A stretch of 64,000 nt of DNA from Amphirosellinia nigrospora (taxonomy: Eukaryota > Ascomycota > Sordariomycetes > Xylariales > Xylariaceae), in contig SCHM01000001.1 in the NCBI GenBank assembly GCA_004123355.1, forward strand, positions 13,650,193 to 13,714,192, given 5' to 3'. The notes under the pieces were generated by a model that saw only the letters and a list, made by a program, of their open reading frames with translations, had not been told where the DNA came from and did no database searches. The position numbers and the translations under genes were made by a program. Below are positions 1 to 11,192 of this stretch, piece by piece. The stretch's first letter is position 1; each line of letters starts with the position of its first letter.

Positions 1-377
1 AAATGTCCGACGGCCTCTTTGTCCGTCGCTTATCTCTTATCTCTTCCTGTTCCCCCTGGACCTGTCTTCGTCTTCATTTCTGAACCGCCCGGTTATGGTA
101 GCATCACGGCTACACGTTGCTTACTCCCGCGGGGTATCTGATGCAGTGCGACAATACTTCTAGCATGGCCGCCATACGTAATATTGAAATAATATCGAAA
201 TAATGGTCGCCTGATAAGTGATTTAAACCGGCGCAGCTACCATGGCTCCCCCACCATTAGCGAAGCTATCGACTGGACCGTCTTCTAGACTCGGCTACGC
301 TTCCCCGGCGGCGGCGGATGGCGTAGCCGTGGGGAGGGCTTCGTGTGCCGCGTCGCTCGGCTTCGCATCCTCGACCC
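1..377. other. Region downstream of the L-rhamnonate dehydratase gene
   Basis: I see no supportable gene here. The stretch is downstream of the rhamnonate dehydratase gene (which reads leftward) and probably carries its 3' UTR; the first 260 bases hold no convincing ORF. Confidence 0.5.
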
Positions 378-1823
378 TTAGGCTTCTCGCCGGCGCGGGC
401 TGAGCAGGTAGTCGGACGGGATGAGCTTCGCCCTGGCCGCGGGGTTGATGGTGAGGCCGAACCCGGGCTTGTCCAGGTCTGCCGAGGTGAGGTAACCCTT
501 GGTGGGGATGGGCTCGTCCAAGAAGAGATCCCGAACACGGGCAGCACGCTCTTGCCGTCGGGCGAGTTGGCCAGGTACTCCTGGAACGGCGTGTTGGGTT
601 GCGAGATGACGAAGTGGTAGCTGTACGAGCCGCTCGCGTGCGGCACGACGGGGATGTCGTACGCCGCTGCCATGGCTGAGACCTTCAGCAGCTCCGTCAG
701 CCCGCCCAGCCACATGACATCCGGTTGAATGATGTCGAGGTTGCGGCCCTCGATCAGCTTGCGGAACCCGAACCGCGAGTACTCGTGCTCGCCCGTCGTG
801 AACTTGAGGGTTGGGTGTGCGCGCTTGATCTGTTCGAAGCCGTCCGTGTCGTCTGGACTCAAGCACTCCTCCCACCAGTTAATGTCGAGGTCCTCGCATT
901 TCTTAGCGAGCTCGATGATGTATGACACGTTGAGGCTCATGTAGCAGTCTACCATGAGCGGGAAATCCGGACCGACGCTCTCGCGGTGTTTCCGTAGGAA
1001 CTCGACGTTTTTCCTTAGCCCTGCGTGGCCATCCGCCGGACAGTAGGGTAGAGGGACTTTGGCGCCCCAGAAACCCATGGCCTTGGCGGCCGCGGGCTCC
1101 GGACCTGTGCAGTAGAAGTCTATGCGCTCCCTCGCGGCGCCGCCGATTAGTTTGTACACCGGTTCGTTCCGCAGTTTCCCAAGAAGATCCCATATGGCGA
1201 GGTCAATGACAGATATGATGGCGGTGGGCAGGCCTTTGCGACCATAAAACATGGAGGCACGGTACATCTTCTCAAATAAGATATTCGTATTCCGGGATCC
1301 GCACCTATTAAGAATCGCTCAAAATGCTTGTGGACGAGCCAACATGCAGGAGGGCCTATGCAGTGTGATTCAGTCGTCGATTCGTCTCACATCCTGCTGG
1401 AATTAAAAAGAGGGGGAGGGGTGATTTCTTACCGCCGAAGCCCGTCGCGATACCTACGGTGCCATCAGATGCTTCTATTTCAACCAAGAAGGATCCCAGG
1501 ACATTGATACCCAGCTTGTCCTCGATTTCTTGTACTCCTCCCAGATGGAGCAGGGTGTTGAGATATCCGTGTCTATCAGCCTGCCATCGACACGTCGTGT
1601 AAGTCTAAGCCCATAGCTGACTAAGTACCCAATGCGTTACTTGTTCACTTACCAGTGCCCGCCCTTCACATTATGATAATCGCCACCTAATTCCATGTTA
1701 GTTTGAGCATACAATACGGTTTATACCAGGGTGTGTTGGGGGTTAACTGCATACCTGATCCGACGCCCTCTATGATGAAGGACCGGACGGCCTTGATCGT
1801 GGGAATTGCCTCACGGAAGCCAT
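378..1823 (-). CDS. L-rhamnonate dehydratase (enolase superfamily, LRA3/LraC type)
   Basis: Enzyme of the fungal non-phosphorylated L-rhamnose pathway that dehydrates L-rhamnonate to 2-keto-3-deoxy-L-rhamnonate. I read four exons: about 1823-1755, 1686-1653, 1580-1433 and 1355-378, all with GT-AG borders. The protein shows the conserved N-terminal stretch IKAVRSFIIEGVGSGGDYHN, the core with YGRKGLP, FYCTGP, MVDCYMSLN, WWEECLSPDD, FTTGEHEYSR and IQPDVMWLGG (metal-binding acidic residues of the mandelate racemase group), and the end VLPVFG..DLFLDEPIPTKG. Three frameshifts are needed, and each is a G4/C4 run read as three bases (at 530-532, 1294-1296 and 1510-1512). The start is uncertain: an ATG at 1821-1823 reaches the conserved frame only if one more base is missing. 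It is divergent from the L-rhamnose dehydrogenase gene at 2992, which supports the pathway assignment. Family assignment is strong; whether the gene is functional is open. Confidence 0.85.
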
Positions 1824-2991
1824 ATTCACTTAAGACTTCTACAACAGTCAAACTATTGGTCTGAAACAATACTCGCTCACGACCCTTTGTTACCACACGC
1901 TTGAGTCTGGTGTTGGATTTTAGATAAGGTGGGAAGAACTAAGTAGTCCTCGACCTCGTAGATGTATGTATCAATAAAGCAATGTCAGGTAGTAGATCAG
2001 TTCTAGTCACGCGTCTTTATAGTTCCGCTTCTCGATAGGGCAAGATGTCTCGGTGATGTCGATTACGGAACTACTAAGCGTCTTGGTGGCTCTTGATCGG
2101 CGCTAGATTTGCCGACTTCACTACTTTCCAACTCTCTTCGACATCGATTGCCAAGTTCGGGCAATTTTCCTTATCCAGTTCCCCACCATGACCAAGACCC
2201 CGAACGCCCCCCTTCGTACGGTGCCGGCGACCTACCGGCAGGCCTGGGCATGTCGGTGGGCTTGGATCGTGGTGTGAGTGAGGGTGAGAGTGTGTGTGTG
2301 TGCGCGTGCGTGTGTGTTACCCGTGATAAGCGTCGAAACTAAGGTGTAATTCGAGTGACAACAACAACCTGAGCTGTGCCTATCTCGGCTTTCCCCTCGG
2401 CAATTCGGGACACTAGCCTTTCAATTCACTTACGTGATTAGTGGCCGAAACGCCCAGTCGCGATACGTCGTTCAAAGGTACGCGAGATGCGAAAGAATCG
2501 ACATTGTGGGGTAATGTGGGTGGACTAGATAGACGCTATGTATTGATTCGGTGTCACCTTTCCCGAACACCGGGGACGCGGGGGCTGTTGAAAGTCACGG
2601 TTCGATTGACGTGTGTGGTCACGATGCTACATCCACCAACCCACCTTCGATTTTCTCCTTACACCCGTAGGAGGTAAGCTAGGAAATTCATTAGCAGACC
2701 TATAGGCGTCCGATGTAGAGTCGCCTCACGAGATAAGCTATAGGTATTGTGGGTATATGGTAATTGTAGATCTAAACTTACCAATTACCTTCCTACCATA
2801 CCTTCACGCCTTTTACTAGATTCACTTACTTACCATGACACTCGAAGACAGTCACTCTATCTATGCGCTATAATACTCAAAATAGAAACCCACCGAGCCG
2901 AAACACAAATTGAGCGTTCTGTATCTAGAACCAGAGGCATCGGCCTCAACCCGCCAAGTCGCGCAGTGACATCGACCTACACATCCCCACC
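1824..2991. promoter_or_regulatory. Divergent promoter region between the two L-rhamnose genes
   Basis: About 1.2 kb separates the starts of the rhamnonate dehydratase (leftward) and the L-rhamnose dehydrogenase (rightward), so both promoters must lie here. It contains a short GT-rich microsatellite at about 2284-2318. The ORFs found here have no recognisable protein content. Shared control by a rhamnose-responsive regulator such as RhaR is an inference from other fungi; I did not identify a binding site. Confidence 0.4.
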
Positions 2992-3773
2992 ATGCCGGCA
3001 ACCAATCTCCTAGAGGGCAAGACAGCCATCATAACAGGCGGCACGACGGGGATAGGCCGCGCCATAGCCCTCGAATACATAAGACAGGGCGCCAGCGTAG
3101 TAGTCAACCACCTCGACCTCGAGCGCGACAAACCACACCTCACCTCCCTCATATCCGAAGCCGAGGCCATCCGCCCCGGCGCCCTCGACCACCTCCCAGG
3201 CGACGTATCAGACCCAGCCACAGGCACAGCCCTCGTGAAGCGCGCGGCGGACCGCTTCGGCGGGCGCCTCGACATCTGCGTCAGCAACGCAGGCGTGTGC
3301 CAATTCGCCGAGTTCCTGACTCTCGAGGCCGACTTGTTCTCGCGGACGGTGCGCACGAACCTCGACGGCGCCTTCTACGTCGTGCAGGCCGCGGCGCGGC
3401 ACATGGCGGAGCAGACGCCGCCCGGCGGCTCGATCATCGGCGTCAGCAGCATCTCGGCGCTCGTCGGCGGCGGGCTGCAGACGCACTACACGCCACGAAG
3501 GCGGGCATCACGAGCCTCATGCAGAGCTGCGCCGTCGCGCTGGGGAAGCATCGCATCCGGTGTAACGCGCTGCTCCCAAGACGCAGCTCAACGAGGAGGA
3601 TCTGAATGATGATAAGAAGAGGGAGTACATGGAGGGTCGCATCCCCCTGGGCGCACGGGAGTACCGCCTGACCTGGCGGGCCCGGCCGTCTTTTTGGCTT
3701 GTGAGGAGCTGAGTGGGTATGTCACTGGTGCGCAGCTGCTTGTTGATGGCGGCTGTTTGTGAACTTGCAGTGA
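2992..3773 (+). CDS. L-rhamnose-1-dehydrogenase (SDR family, LRA1/RHA1 type), frame disrupted
   Basis: Short-chain dehydrogenase that oxidises L-rhamnose to L-rhamnono-lactone with NAD(P)+, the first step of the fungal non-phosphorylated pathway. The Rossmann motif TGGTTGIG lies at residues 16-23, NAG occurs in VSNAGVC, the catalytic Ser is in ISALVGGG and the Tyr-x3-Lys is in HYT.TKAG; the C-terminus LLVDGG..LFVNLQ ends at the stop at 3773. The start gives MPATNLLEGKTA, the usual family length (about 260 residues). The frame breaks four times after residue 165: near 3492 (GG read as G), near 3572 (loss of about 10 bases, or 9 plus one), near 3649 (CC read as C) and near 3751. That is denser than in neighbouring genes, so a true pseudogene is possible here although consensus error explains the pattern elsewhere. 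The family match is close along the whole length. Confidence 0.82.
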
Positions 3774-4080
3774 GACGGGACAGGAATTGAGTTATAGTGT
3801 ACCTCCGAATGTCATGTCAGAGTATCTATAGCCGATACACCTCGTCGTGGCTACCGCACTGGCGATATCCACGACTGTATATTACGATTCTAATAAGTAT
3901 TAAATTAACCGTATGTTCTAGCTGCTAGATCTGGAGGTGCTTTAAACTTTCCTCATCTAGATCCTGAAGCATTGCGAGTGCCGCTCAGGGCAAAACCAAC
4001 TAACAGCAGTGTAAGGGTAGCTAGGTGTATTGAGGGGATAGACTTTTAAGGGTTAAAAACACTACAATCAGCTACACGCA
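3774..4080. other. A+T-rich spacer
   Basis: Intergenic sequence downstream of the rhamnose dehydrogenase. No gene or repeat recognised. Confidence 0.4.
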
Positions 4081-4465
4081 CTGGTTTCTGTCAAAAGGGC
4101 TCAAATAGAGGGCTTGTAATAATTTCAATTTAAGTGATAAGCAACTATGGTGCCAATGGAGCCATGTAGATCTAAGCCCTGTTCTCCAGGAGGGAGGATC
4201 CCGTGCCCTTTATGCCCAGGATCCTCCTCTCTTTCGCGGACTTCCACCAACCTAAGTAGAAACCTGTATAGACGGAGAAGCGAGTGTCTCGGTGTTCGAG
4301 TTCAGCTTCGGTGTCTGCTTAAGACTCACGATAACTTCGTACGACTGCCTTGGCCTCGCAGGGTAGTATTTAGTGAGCTCCGTGGGACCCCGTGTGGCAC
4401 TGTATTGCGCACTCAACCAGATCTGTGTGACAGTTTCACCCACATAGCAAACAACACACATGATT
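4080..4465 (+). repeat. Dispersed repeat, copy 1 (less mutated)
   Basis: This segment aligns with 10741-11073 in the same orientation. Shared anchors include GAGGGCTTG, AACTAT.GTGCC, GACCTGTATAG/AACCTGTATAG, GTTCGAGTTCAGCTTCGG (copy 2 has ATTCGAGTTCAGCTTCGG) and GATAACTTCGTACGACT. Most differences are transitions, with copy 2 the more A+T-rich. The 106-residue ORF inside it has no family resemblance and is probably spurious. It may be the end of a retrotransposon, but I could not find the element's termini. Confidence 0.6.
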
Positions 4466-4904
4466 AAGTTCTGCTCGCACGTTTCCCCCTTAATTTAAGA
4501 AGCTTAGCCTGCAGATAAATACCTATTTGGAAAATAGGGGGAATTCACGATCAAGGCATGATAGGATACAATTTAAAAAAAAGAATTGAATAAAAATTGA
4601 CATTATACTTGAAGGAAGCTAAGTATCAATGCAAGGGGTCTAGAGTAACGTGTTTAACCTGGAAGTCTATATAAGACCAGGTATTCTTTTCGTCTAAATA
4701 TCTCTCGGCTGGCTCTTAGTTTCAGCTAATATGACTTTTCCTTATCCTCTCTCAAATCTTAGTTATATGTCTTGCTCCGAGCTTGGCTACGTCGACTTAG
4801 AAGAATACTATAATTCAAATATTTTCCCAAACCCCTGTTGTACTATACAATTCGAAGCCTGTTAGGTAATTATCAACCGCTTGTTTCTCCAACCGAACAA
4901 TATC
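4466..4904. other. A+T-rich spacer
   Basis: Sequence rich in TA dinucleotides and in-frame stops. No gene recognised. Confidence 0.4.
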
Positions 4905-7900
4905 TCAGTATGCTAGTCTCGCCCCCTTAGCTGTATATACATAGTATGAGTGCTCATATGGCGGGAATTTAAAAAGCCAACTTGAGCTCCATTTCGAGGC
5001 ATGCGCCGAACTGTCCGGGTAGGCTTGTTCAATTGCCCGCCGATCGTGGTAAATAGCATCCTTGGCCGCGACAACGGCATCGAACAAACTCTTATGCATG
5101 GCTCCGTTGTTTTCATGATGTACATGAGCATGTCCGACCAGTAGCAGACAGTCGCTTTGTACGTAATCGGGATTTGCGTATCATTTCTCAAGCGGTCGTA
5201 GAGCGGGATGGGGGTTGCGCGAACTTTTTTCCTACCATGGTCATGAAGAGCGGGAATATACACTGGGTGTGAGTAACCCTCTGCGCAGCCGTCATGCTGG
5301 GTGTTAGTCTAATTGGTAACCCTCCTTTTCTCCGTTCCTCGGTGAGGGTTCTTCGTATGCGAGGAATTGATGCCATCATAAGTAGTCCTGATGGCTCAGT
5401 TAGTAGCAGCACAAATAAAACGATCAAGTCACTTAGTTTGAAAAACTCTCCGAGTCGAAATAAATAACCGTACTCACCGATAGCATGATAAACCCACCAA
5501 GGCGTCCTCTTCGTGGCTGTGGGCATATCGTCTATATAAGATTGCCTATCTGCATCACATTTAACCATTTTGACTAGCTGAGTTGCGATATTGGTACACG
5601 TTAAGAGGTCTTTCCTCTCAAACGCTACCGCAAATTGTTCACAATATTGGCGGTGCGGTATGAGTCGCCACTTCCACAAACAACCTGGTCAGTTTTGAAA
5701 GCAGTGAAAGCGCGCTTTAGGTTGGCTTACCGGACTCTGGGCCCACTAACACACCTCGAATTAGCATATCTTGAGTTTCTTCGAGCTCCACATAACTTAT
5801 TTCTTCAATGGCATATTATCAGGCGAGCCACCAGGCCGACTAGAAAAACACTAGTGTTTTTGAGAACATTGGAAAACAGCAAGCGTTAGATTACATACTC
5901 GGGATCTCGCATCGTCATACCAGTTCCCACGATAAGTTTTCCAGATATTTTGCCTTTCATTCCATTCACGGATAACTAAGTCGTCCTCTGGTATAGTTGC
6001 GTTGGTGGTATTAGGACGTAGCGTCCCTTACGAAATAGGTGTTATTGGGGTTTCGGAGATGAATAAGGAATTTCTGTGGAAGAAATTATCGCTCTTTTGG
6101 GTACCGGGGTTTTCCAGAAAGCCTCAGACAGTAGCTTCGAGGACCACGTCGAAGGCACGTGGATTGCCGCGAGGAGGTCGCCTGGCACAAGGCCAGGGCA
6201 GTTTTGGGCTGGGTTCGCACTCCGGTGCAGCCGGGCCAAGGGAACTCCCTGATGATCATGGCCACAGGTGGTACCGCACCTTTGTTGGAAGAGCTATCGG
6301 GGTGTTAGCAGCCGCTTTCGGGGGGGAGAGCTTCAGTCACGAGCTAAGCGCTCCTTTCAGACTTTGTCGACTTACGGAAAAGGTATTCGGAGCCTCCGAA
6401 AAATAGAACCTCCATATAGTGTCCAGTCTCGGCAATACCGGTGCCGTCAAGAAACTGGAATATCTATGTTAGTCGACCGATCTTGACGAACTTCCTGTAT
6501 AGAATGCAATGCCTACTGGTTCAGGTGGCACGATACCAGGCTTCAAGCAGTTTCCGACATAGCTGTCGTTGCGGTAACGAGCGCCGACGATGGCATGCAT
6601 CAATTCATGTATCATCTAAAGAACTGTGAGACAACATTGAAAATCAATTCATGATAGAGTATCAAGGTGACTTACAGTGGTTGCAAGGTCAACCTGGAAC
6701 ATACATAGCTCTCCGAGAGTCAAATTTCCGCTGAGCACTATGAGTGTATAACGATTAGAAACTTCTACGTGAAGTTCGAGTTGTTTCTTGAGGTGACATG
6801 AGCATAGAAAGTACCTAATGAAGGGCGAAGAACTGTTCTGGAGGAGACGGTGAAAACCTGAAAAGTTCGTACTTAACTCTAGTTTTCTAGGGGGTATAAT
6901 GATCGCTCCGCTATAGTGGGATTTGTCCGGTGTAGTAGTCACTGGGTAATGGTTACATTGGGCTTCGGCCGCCATATTGGTTTCGCAAACCCCCATATTA
7001 CCTGGTCCAGAACCTTAACAAGTCGATCTTGCCAATCTCTAGGGGTTTTAGTGAGAACTGTGACATAAAAAGTTAGTTAGTTCGGACCATTCTAATTAAT
7101 ATTAGATGTAATTCAAACGCAAATAATTGTTGGTTATTGCTTACTGAAATCCCACTTGCAATTAGTGTTTCTCTGGGCGCTAATCACTTGCTCCATAGTA
7201 TAGCTCAGGAGCACTGTCTCTCCTGAAGAGGTTCTGGGCCAAGTATGTCGACAAAGTTTGACCAGTAGTCTATTCGACCATAAAGAATTGTTTGTAGCTG
7301 TGAGCTGTAAGCATATATCACGCATACAAATACACAAAAAATTCGCTTTCAATTCCCAAGATAACAGGTTCTACCTTGCCCGAAACGAAAGAAGCCTAGA
7401 TAATAACCCTGTTACTTACTGCGAGACTTTTAGTATTCGTGTTAACTGACTAATTACACACCGAAAAAAGGGTTCTACCTACCACCTTCATGCTTATCCT
7501 CGATAAGCGCTTTTAGCATGCGGTCCACTAGCTCGAGAGTAACGCGTAAAATCTCCCATAACTTGTCGTCATCAACGCTCCACGTTGTCACGGCTGGATT
7601 TTCAAAATCCTCAGAGATGTCGATCCAATCGAACCATCTACTTTTGCGCAAAAAAGGCAGCCACCGCGTTTCATCAATCTCGATTCTTTCGCGGAGATAG
7701 ATGGCAAAGTTTCTCTCTTCTGTCGTTTGCATTTTCCGTAGCAACGCGTCAAGGATGGGAGACGGTGTGGTGTCGTCGTGAAGGGACGCCGGAAATGAAA
7801 CCCGACTTTACCCCATCGCCTATCCCATGCCCCGCAGACAGCCAGCCGCTCGTCGGCGAGAAGGAGACGTGACGATTCAATACGATGGACTCCCATGTTC

Positions 7901-8030
7901 TTATACCAAACAGATGCTGTTTTTGAAGAAACTCGGTTCCAAAGAGCCTATCTTGCTCCTCGAAGGTCAAAGGGGGTAGCTCGGAGGCAGGGCTGGGTTC
8001 GGTCGTAGTACTTTGGATCGTTCACCCTCG
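4905..8030 (-). pseudogene. Decayed gene for a large HExxH-motif (zincin-like) protein
   Basis: Several coding-like pieces lie in order on the minus strand and read as one decayed gene. From 8030: a stretch ending in FEEQDRLFGTEFLQKQH, then (after a frameshift near 7790) DETRWLPFLRKSRWFDW and SVDDDKLWEILRVTLELVD to a GT donor near 7482; a piece with DYWSNFVDILGPEPLQE near 7260-7200; the piece MIHELMHAIVGARYRNDSY near 6617-6560, which carries an HExxH zinc-protease motif; then YPKERDNFFHRNSLFISETP-like sequence near 6110-6030 with an in-frame stop. Finally 5679-4905 holds CDADRQSYIDDM and AIYHDRRAIEQAYPD. Stops and frameshifts separate the pieces, and the region is A+T-rich. The HExxH exon and order suggest a fungal metallopeptidase-like hypothetical protein. 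I cannot name the family, and the 5.9-4.9 kb part may belong to another gene. Confidence 0.5.
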
Positions 8031-8690
8031 GTACTTCTGGGCTAGTATTGAACGATTCTTATTATCTGACATGTACGTGTAGTTGTCTAACGGAAATCGT
8101 GCGGCCCACGCGACGAGGGCGCAGCCTTCGATCGTACCAACGCATCCATGATGAAAAGCCGGCTTACGACCGATTCGAAATGGCACCTTTCAAAACTATC
8201 AGCAGGCACAAGGTTAGTGATGCTATCTCCACTGTAGATTAAGTTACCACTGCAATTGAGCTTGCCATAGGATTACGGTTTCGGAATAGTGCGGTGGTGA
8301 GCATTCCCGGATGCGTCATATAACAAAGAAAGGCCATCGAAAATGTCTCAGCTACTAGCGATTAAATGCAAACACGGCATCAATGTAGGGTAAGTTCGCG
8401 CTGGTTTGGACGAATTTCTATCATTCATTATAGCTGCGGCTAGCATGCTGAAAGATGGCGTCTAATCATTGTGCGACAGTAGTTTCTCCACGTACAACGC
8501 GGTGACCTTGCTAACTCAAATATAACAATAACTAGAGGTAGGATACTATGCGTGTCTGTTGATCGGCAATATGGCTGATATGCCGTTGACATTTGCCGAC
8601 GATGGACGCAAGCCCACTAGCAGGCAGCTGCGCAACACGTCAAAACGCCATCTACGTTCCCGATGTGAGAATCGGCACCTAATAAGTCTC
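8031..8690. other. Gene-poor spacer
   Basis: No convincing coding sequence or repeat. Possibly 5' remains of the decayed gene to its left. Confidence 0.35.
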
Positions 8691-8691
8691 G

Positions 8692-9139
8692 TTAGCAGAG
8701 AGAGAGAATCAACGAAGAGATAACCGGAGACTTACCAAGGTCGTGCACGATGTTGGCAATGCCATCACAGGTGCAAATGACATTTGTGTATACGCCTTCA
8801 AGACCCATTGAGCCGCTTCTCGGTGTAGCAGTCCTTGCAAGCGCCACCAAAGTTCTTGCCCTATATGTGATCACGAGCCTGTCAATATCTGTGTTACCCA
8901 TGTTTCACTCCCAAATCATATCGTATCATACTCACATAACCGATGGCTCTATTCTCTGCGTTCCATCCCAGACAAGTATTCAAGTCGAATGTTTGATGCA
9001 CGGCTACTCCCTGCTTATCGTGCAGTCTAACGAATTAAGTCGTTCGCTGGTTGAACTCGATGTTCGAACAGGTTTTGTCTAGATAGTATGCGGATGCCTC
9101 TCTAAGGAGAGCGGTGGACGACAGCGAGAAGAAATGCAT
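8692..9139 (-). pseudogene. Possible relic of a secreted, cyanovirin-N-like (CVNH) protein
   Basis: From the ATG at 9139 the frame gives a short hydrophobic leader (MHFFSLSSTALL..ASA) followed by LDKTCSNIEFNQRTT, a stop, and then in the same frame RLHDKQGVAVHQTFDLNTC with LGWN directly after. After a further break, 8850-8730 reads GVYTNVICTCDGIANIVHDL. The spacing of TCSNI, a short strand, and LDLNxCLGWN resembles one repeat of CVNH lectins, and the second piece could be the second repeat. The similarity is weak, from memory, and the ORF is broken, so this is a tentative call. If right, it was a small secreted sugar-binding protein. Confidence 0.3.
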
Positions 9140-10740
9140 CTTGGCGGCTATACTGAAAGGTCGGATGAAAAGAATGATACAATATAAATAAATTTGTTCT
9201 TTATCACTGTGTTGATGAGAAGCTGAAGAATACCCGCCTGGCAATTCTACGTTCTCTCTTATATAGACAATCTTCGGTGTACTATGGTCTAATGTGGGGA
9301 TGCGTGATAACGACGCATTGCAAGAAACTTCGGATGAAGCATCCATTAGGCAGGTCATGGCTATTAAGCAATCGTACGTGTCGTTGTCGGACTTGGCAGA
9401 TCAGGCTAGGAGTTAGTCCTTCACCGCATTGCGATGTCTACATACTGATGCCTGCATGATTTATCTTGGCTTCTAAGACCCAGCTCACTTCCGAGCTGGT
9501 CCATATTAATCGCAGATATTCGAAGTCTTCATGGATTAGGAATCAACATTTCAATTACTAGAAACAAATCTACAATCATCGTAGAAAACGACGCACAGAT
9601 ATGTGCTCTACTCCGTAGCTCACCTAACTTATACCCAATCCTACCGTGTTCGGATGAACTGTGGAGTGCCCAAAGAAGTAGGATTACCTTGGCCAGTGTG
9701 TTGTAAAAACTAGATACAGCAAAATGGAATTGTCAGTGCGGTGCCAAGAGTAATCAATGGTATGTTGCGTAAGTTGTATGCTTCGTCTGATGATCTCAGA
9801 GTACCCCAAAGGTGAGTTAGCCGAAAAGTTACGAGTAGCTTGAAACTTATCAAGTCCACGTTTGCAGCACGGGCTGGCAGGTCTGCAATAACGCACTTCT
9901 GCCATTATTGAGTGGCAAATGACAAAGTGGCGGTACCCTAGTTCATTTTACCGCGGCGATATCCTTGTACGTGGGCATTATTTAAACGTCTACAGCTTGG
10001 TTCGTTGAATAGCCAATCGGTGCTGTTAGCGAATTTCCAAGACTTCGCGAACTCCTGCCATTCTTCGCACGGGAGCCTGCCACACGAGCAGATGTGACCG
10101 GAACCCCTGTAAGTGAGGGTCTGAAAGCGCTCTCAATCCCCAGAGCCTCCGAAGTTAATAGAAGTGTTACGAATGAAATTTCAACTTGCCGTAGTCTTAT
10201 AAAGTAGAGTTGCTATGTTATAACGAGACAAGTTATACAGCGGCGCTGTTATTATCGCCGATGCATCGAATTGACCGATGATGGTTTCCCTCTCCCAGTT
10301 ATTGGTTACCCAAATAGGAAATTATAGTAGTGCCATAAACTCATTAGACAAGGGGGTCTGAGCACGGGCCTTTAGCCCGGAGGTTAACATGTGAGTACTA
10401 GAAAGCAGGTCGCTAGGGGTCAACGGCCTGTAGATAATCTACCTTGAGATTCCCATAAGCATAATGTTGCCTGACAGTGAGGGATGAAATAACAGTCCAG
10501 TCCGGAGTTCGGAGTTCAGACTGTCACGGAAGCCCCCTGACCCTCATTGATAGTAATGGTCGAACTTGACATGCACCTAGCGGAGGAAGTAGTACATGTC
10601 TCTACCGATGTTGTGATGGTTGTGTTGTCAGTATTGCGTCCTGCAGCCAAGCAAGCTGATACGGTAAATCGGTATCTATTGACTTCTAGCTTCTCGGATC
10701 GCTTCCCGTCCGGAGGCTGGGTTGACTGGGTGGGAGATAT
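9140..10740. other. A+T-rich accessory spacer
   Basis: No supportable gene over 1.6 kb. A 73-residue minus-strand ORF at 9684-9905 and an 80-residue plus-strand ORF at 10547-10789 have no recognisable content. The right edge merges into the dispersed repeat. Confidence 0.35.
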
Positions 10741-11073
10741 TTTCACAAGGGTTCAGATGGAGGGCTTGGGATTGGTTCAAACTGAGTAACAACAACTATA
10801 GTGCCAAATCTAAGTTTTCCATTCTCCAAGAGAGAGGACTGTGTGCTTTTTTATGCTTAGAATTCTCCTGTTTTTTCTGACAGCTACGCGGACCTCAATA
10901 AAGACCTGTATAGCCGGAAATTGAATATCTTAATATTCGAGTTCAGCTTCGGTATCTGCTTAAAACTTATGATAACTTCGTACGACTACCTCAGCCTCGT
11001 AGAGTAATCTTTAGCGAGCTCTGTGTGAGATACATATAGCACTATACTTAAGCCAGACCCGTATGACATCATA
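10741..11073 (+). repeat. Dispersed repeat, copy 2 (RIP-mutated)
   Basis: Homologue of 4080-4465. Where copy 1 reads GGTGTCTG, GACTCACG and GACTGCC, this copy reads GGTATCTG, AACTTATG and GACTACC, i.e. G to A and C to T changes. Its right end is directly followed by the target site of the 109-bp element at 11079. Confidence 0.6.
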
Positions 11074-11078
11074 AGCGT

Positions 11079-11187
11079 TATCATAATACAGAACTGCACA
11101 CTATACCACAACACTAAAAAGTAGAACGTTATCAAGTCGAGCACTTAACTGCTTACAGTTAACTATACGTATACTGGACTCGTGACA
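11079..11187 (+). mobile_element. 109-bp TG..CA-type element, copy B, RIP-mutated
   Basis: Starts TATCATAA (from TGTCATGA) and ends TCGTGACA, flanked by a 5-bp direct repeat AGCGT (11074-11078 and 11188-11192). It matches the reverse complement of 40877-40987. Seven substitutions all read TpG in the other copy and TpA here. TG..CA ends with a 5-bp duplication fit a very short solo LTR; the inverted ends also fit a MITE. Confidence 0.8.
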
Positions 11188-11192
11188 AGCGT

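Noticed and set aside
4147-4467. 106-residue ORF as a gene
   Set aside because: It lies wholly inside a dispersed repeat, the homologous copy at 10.8 kb does not keep the frame, and there is no family resemblance.
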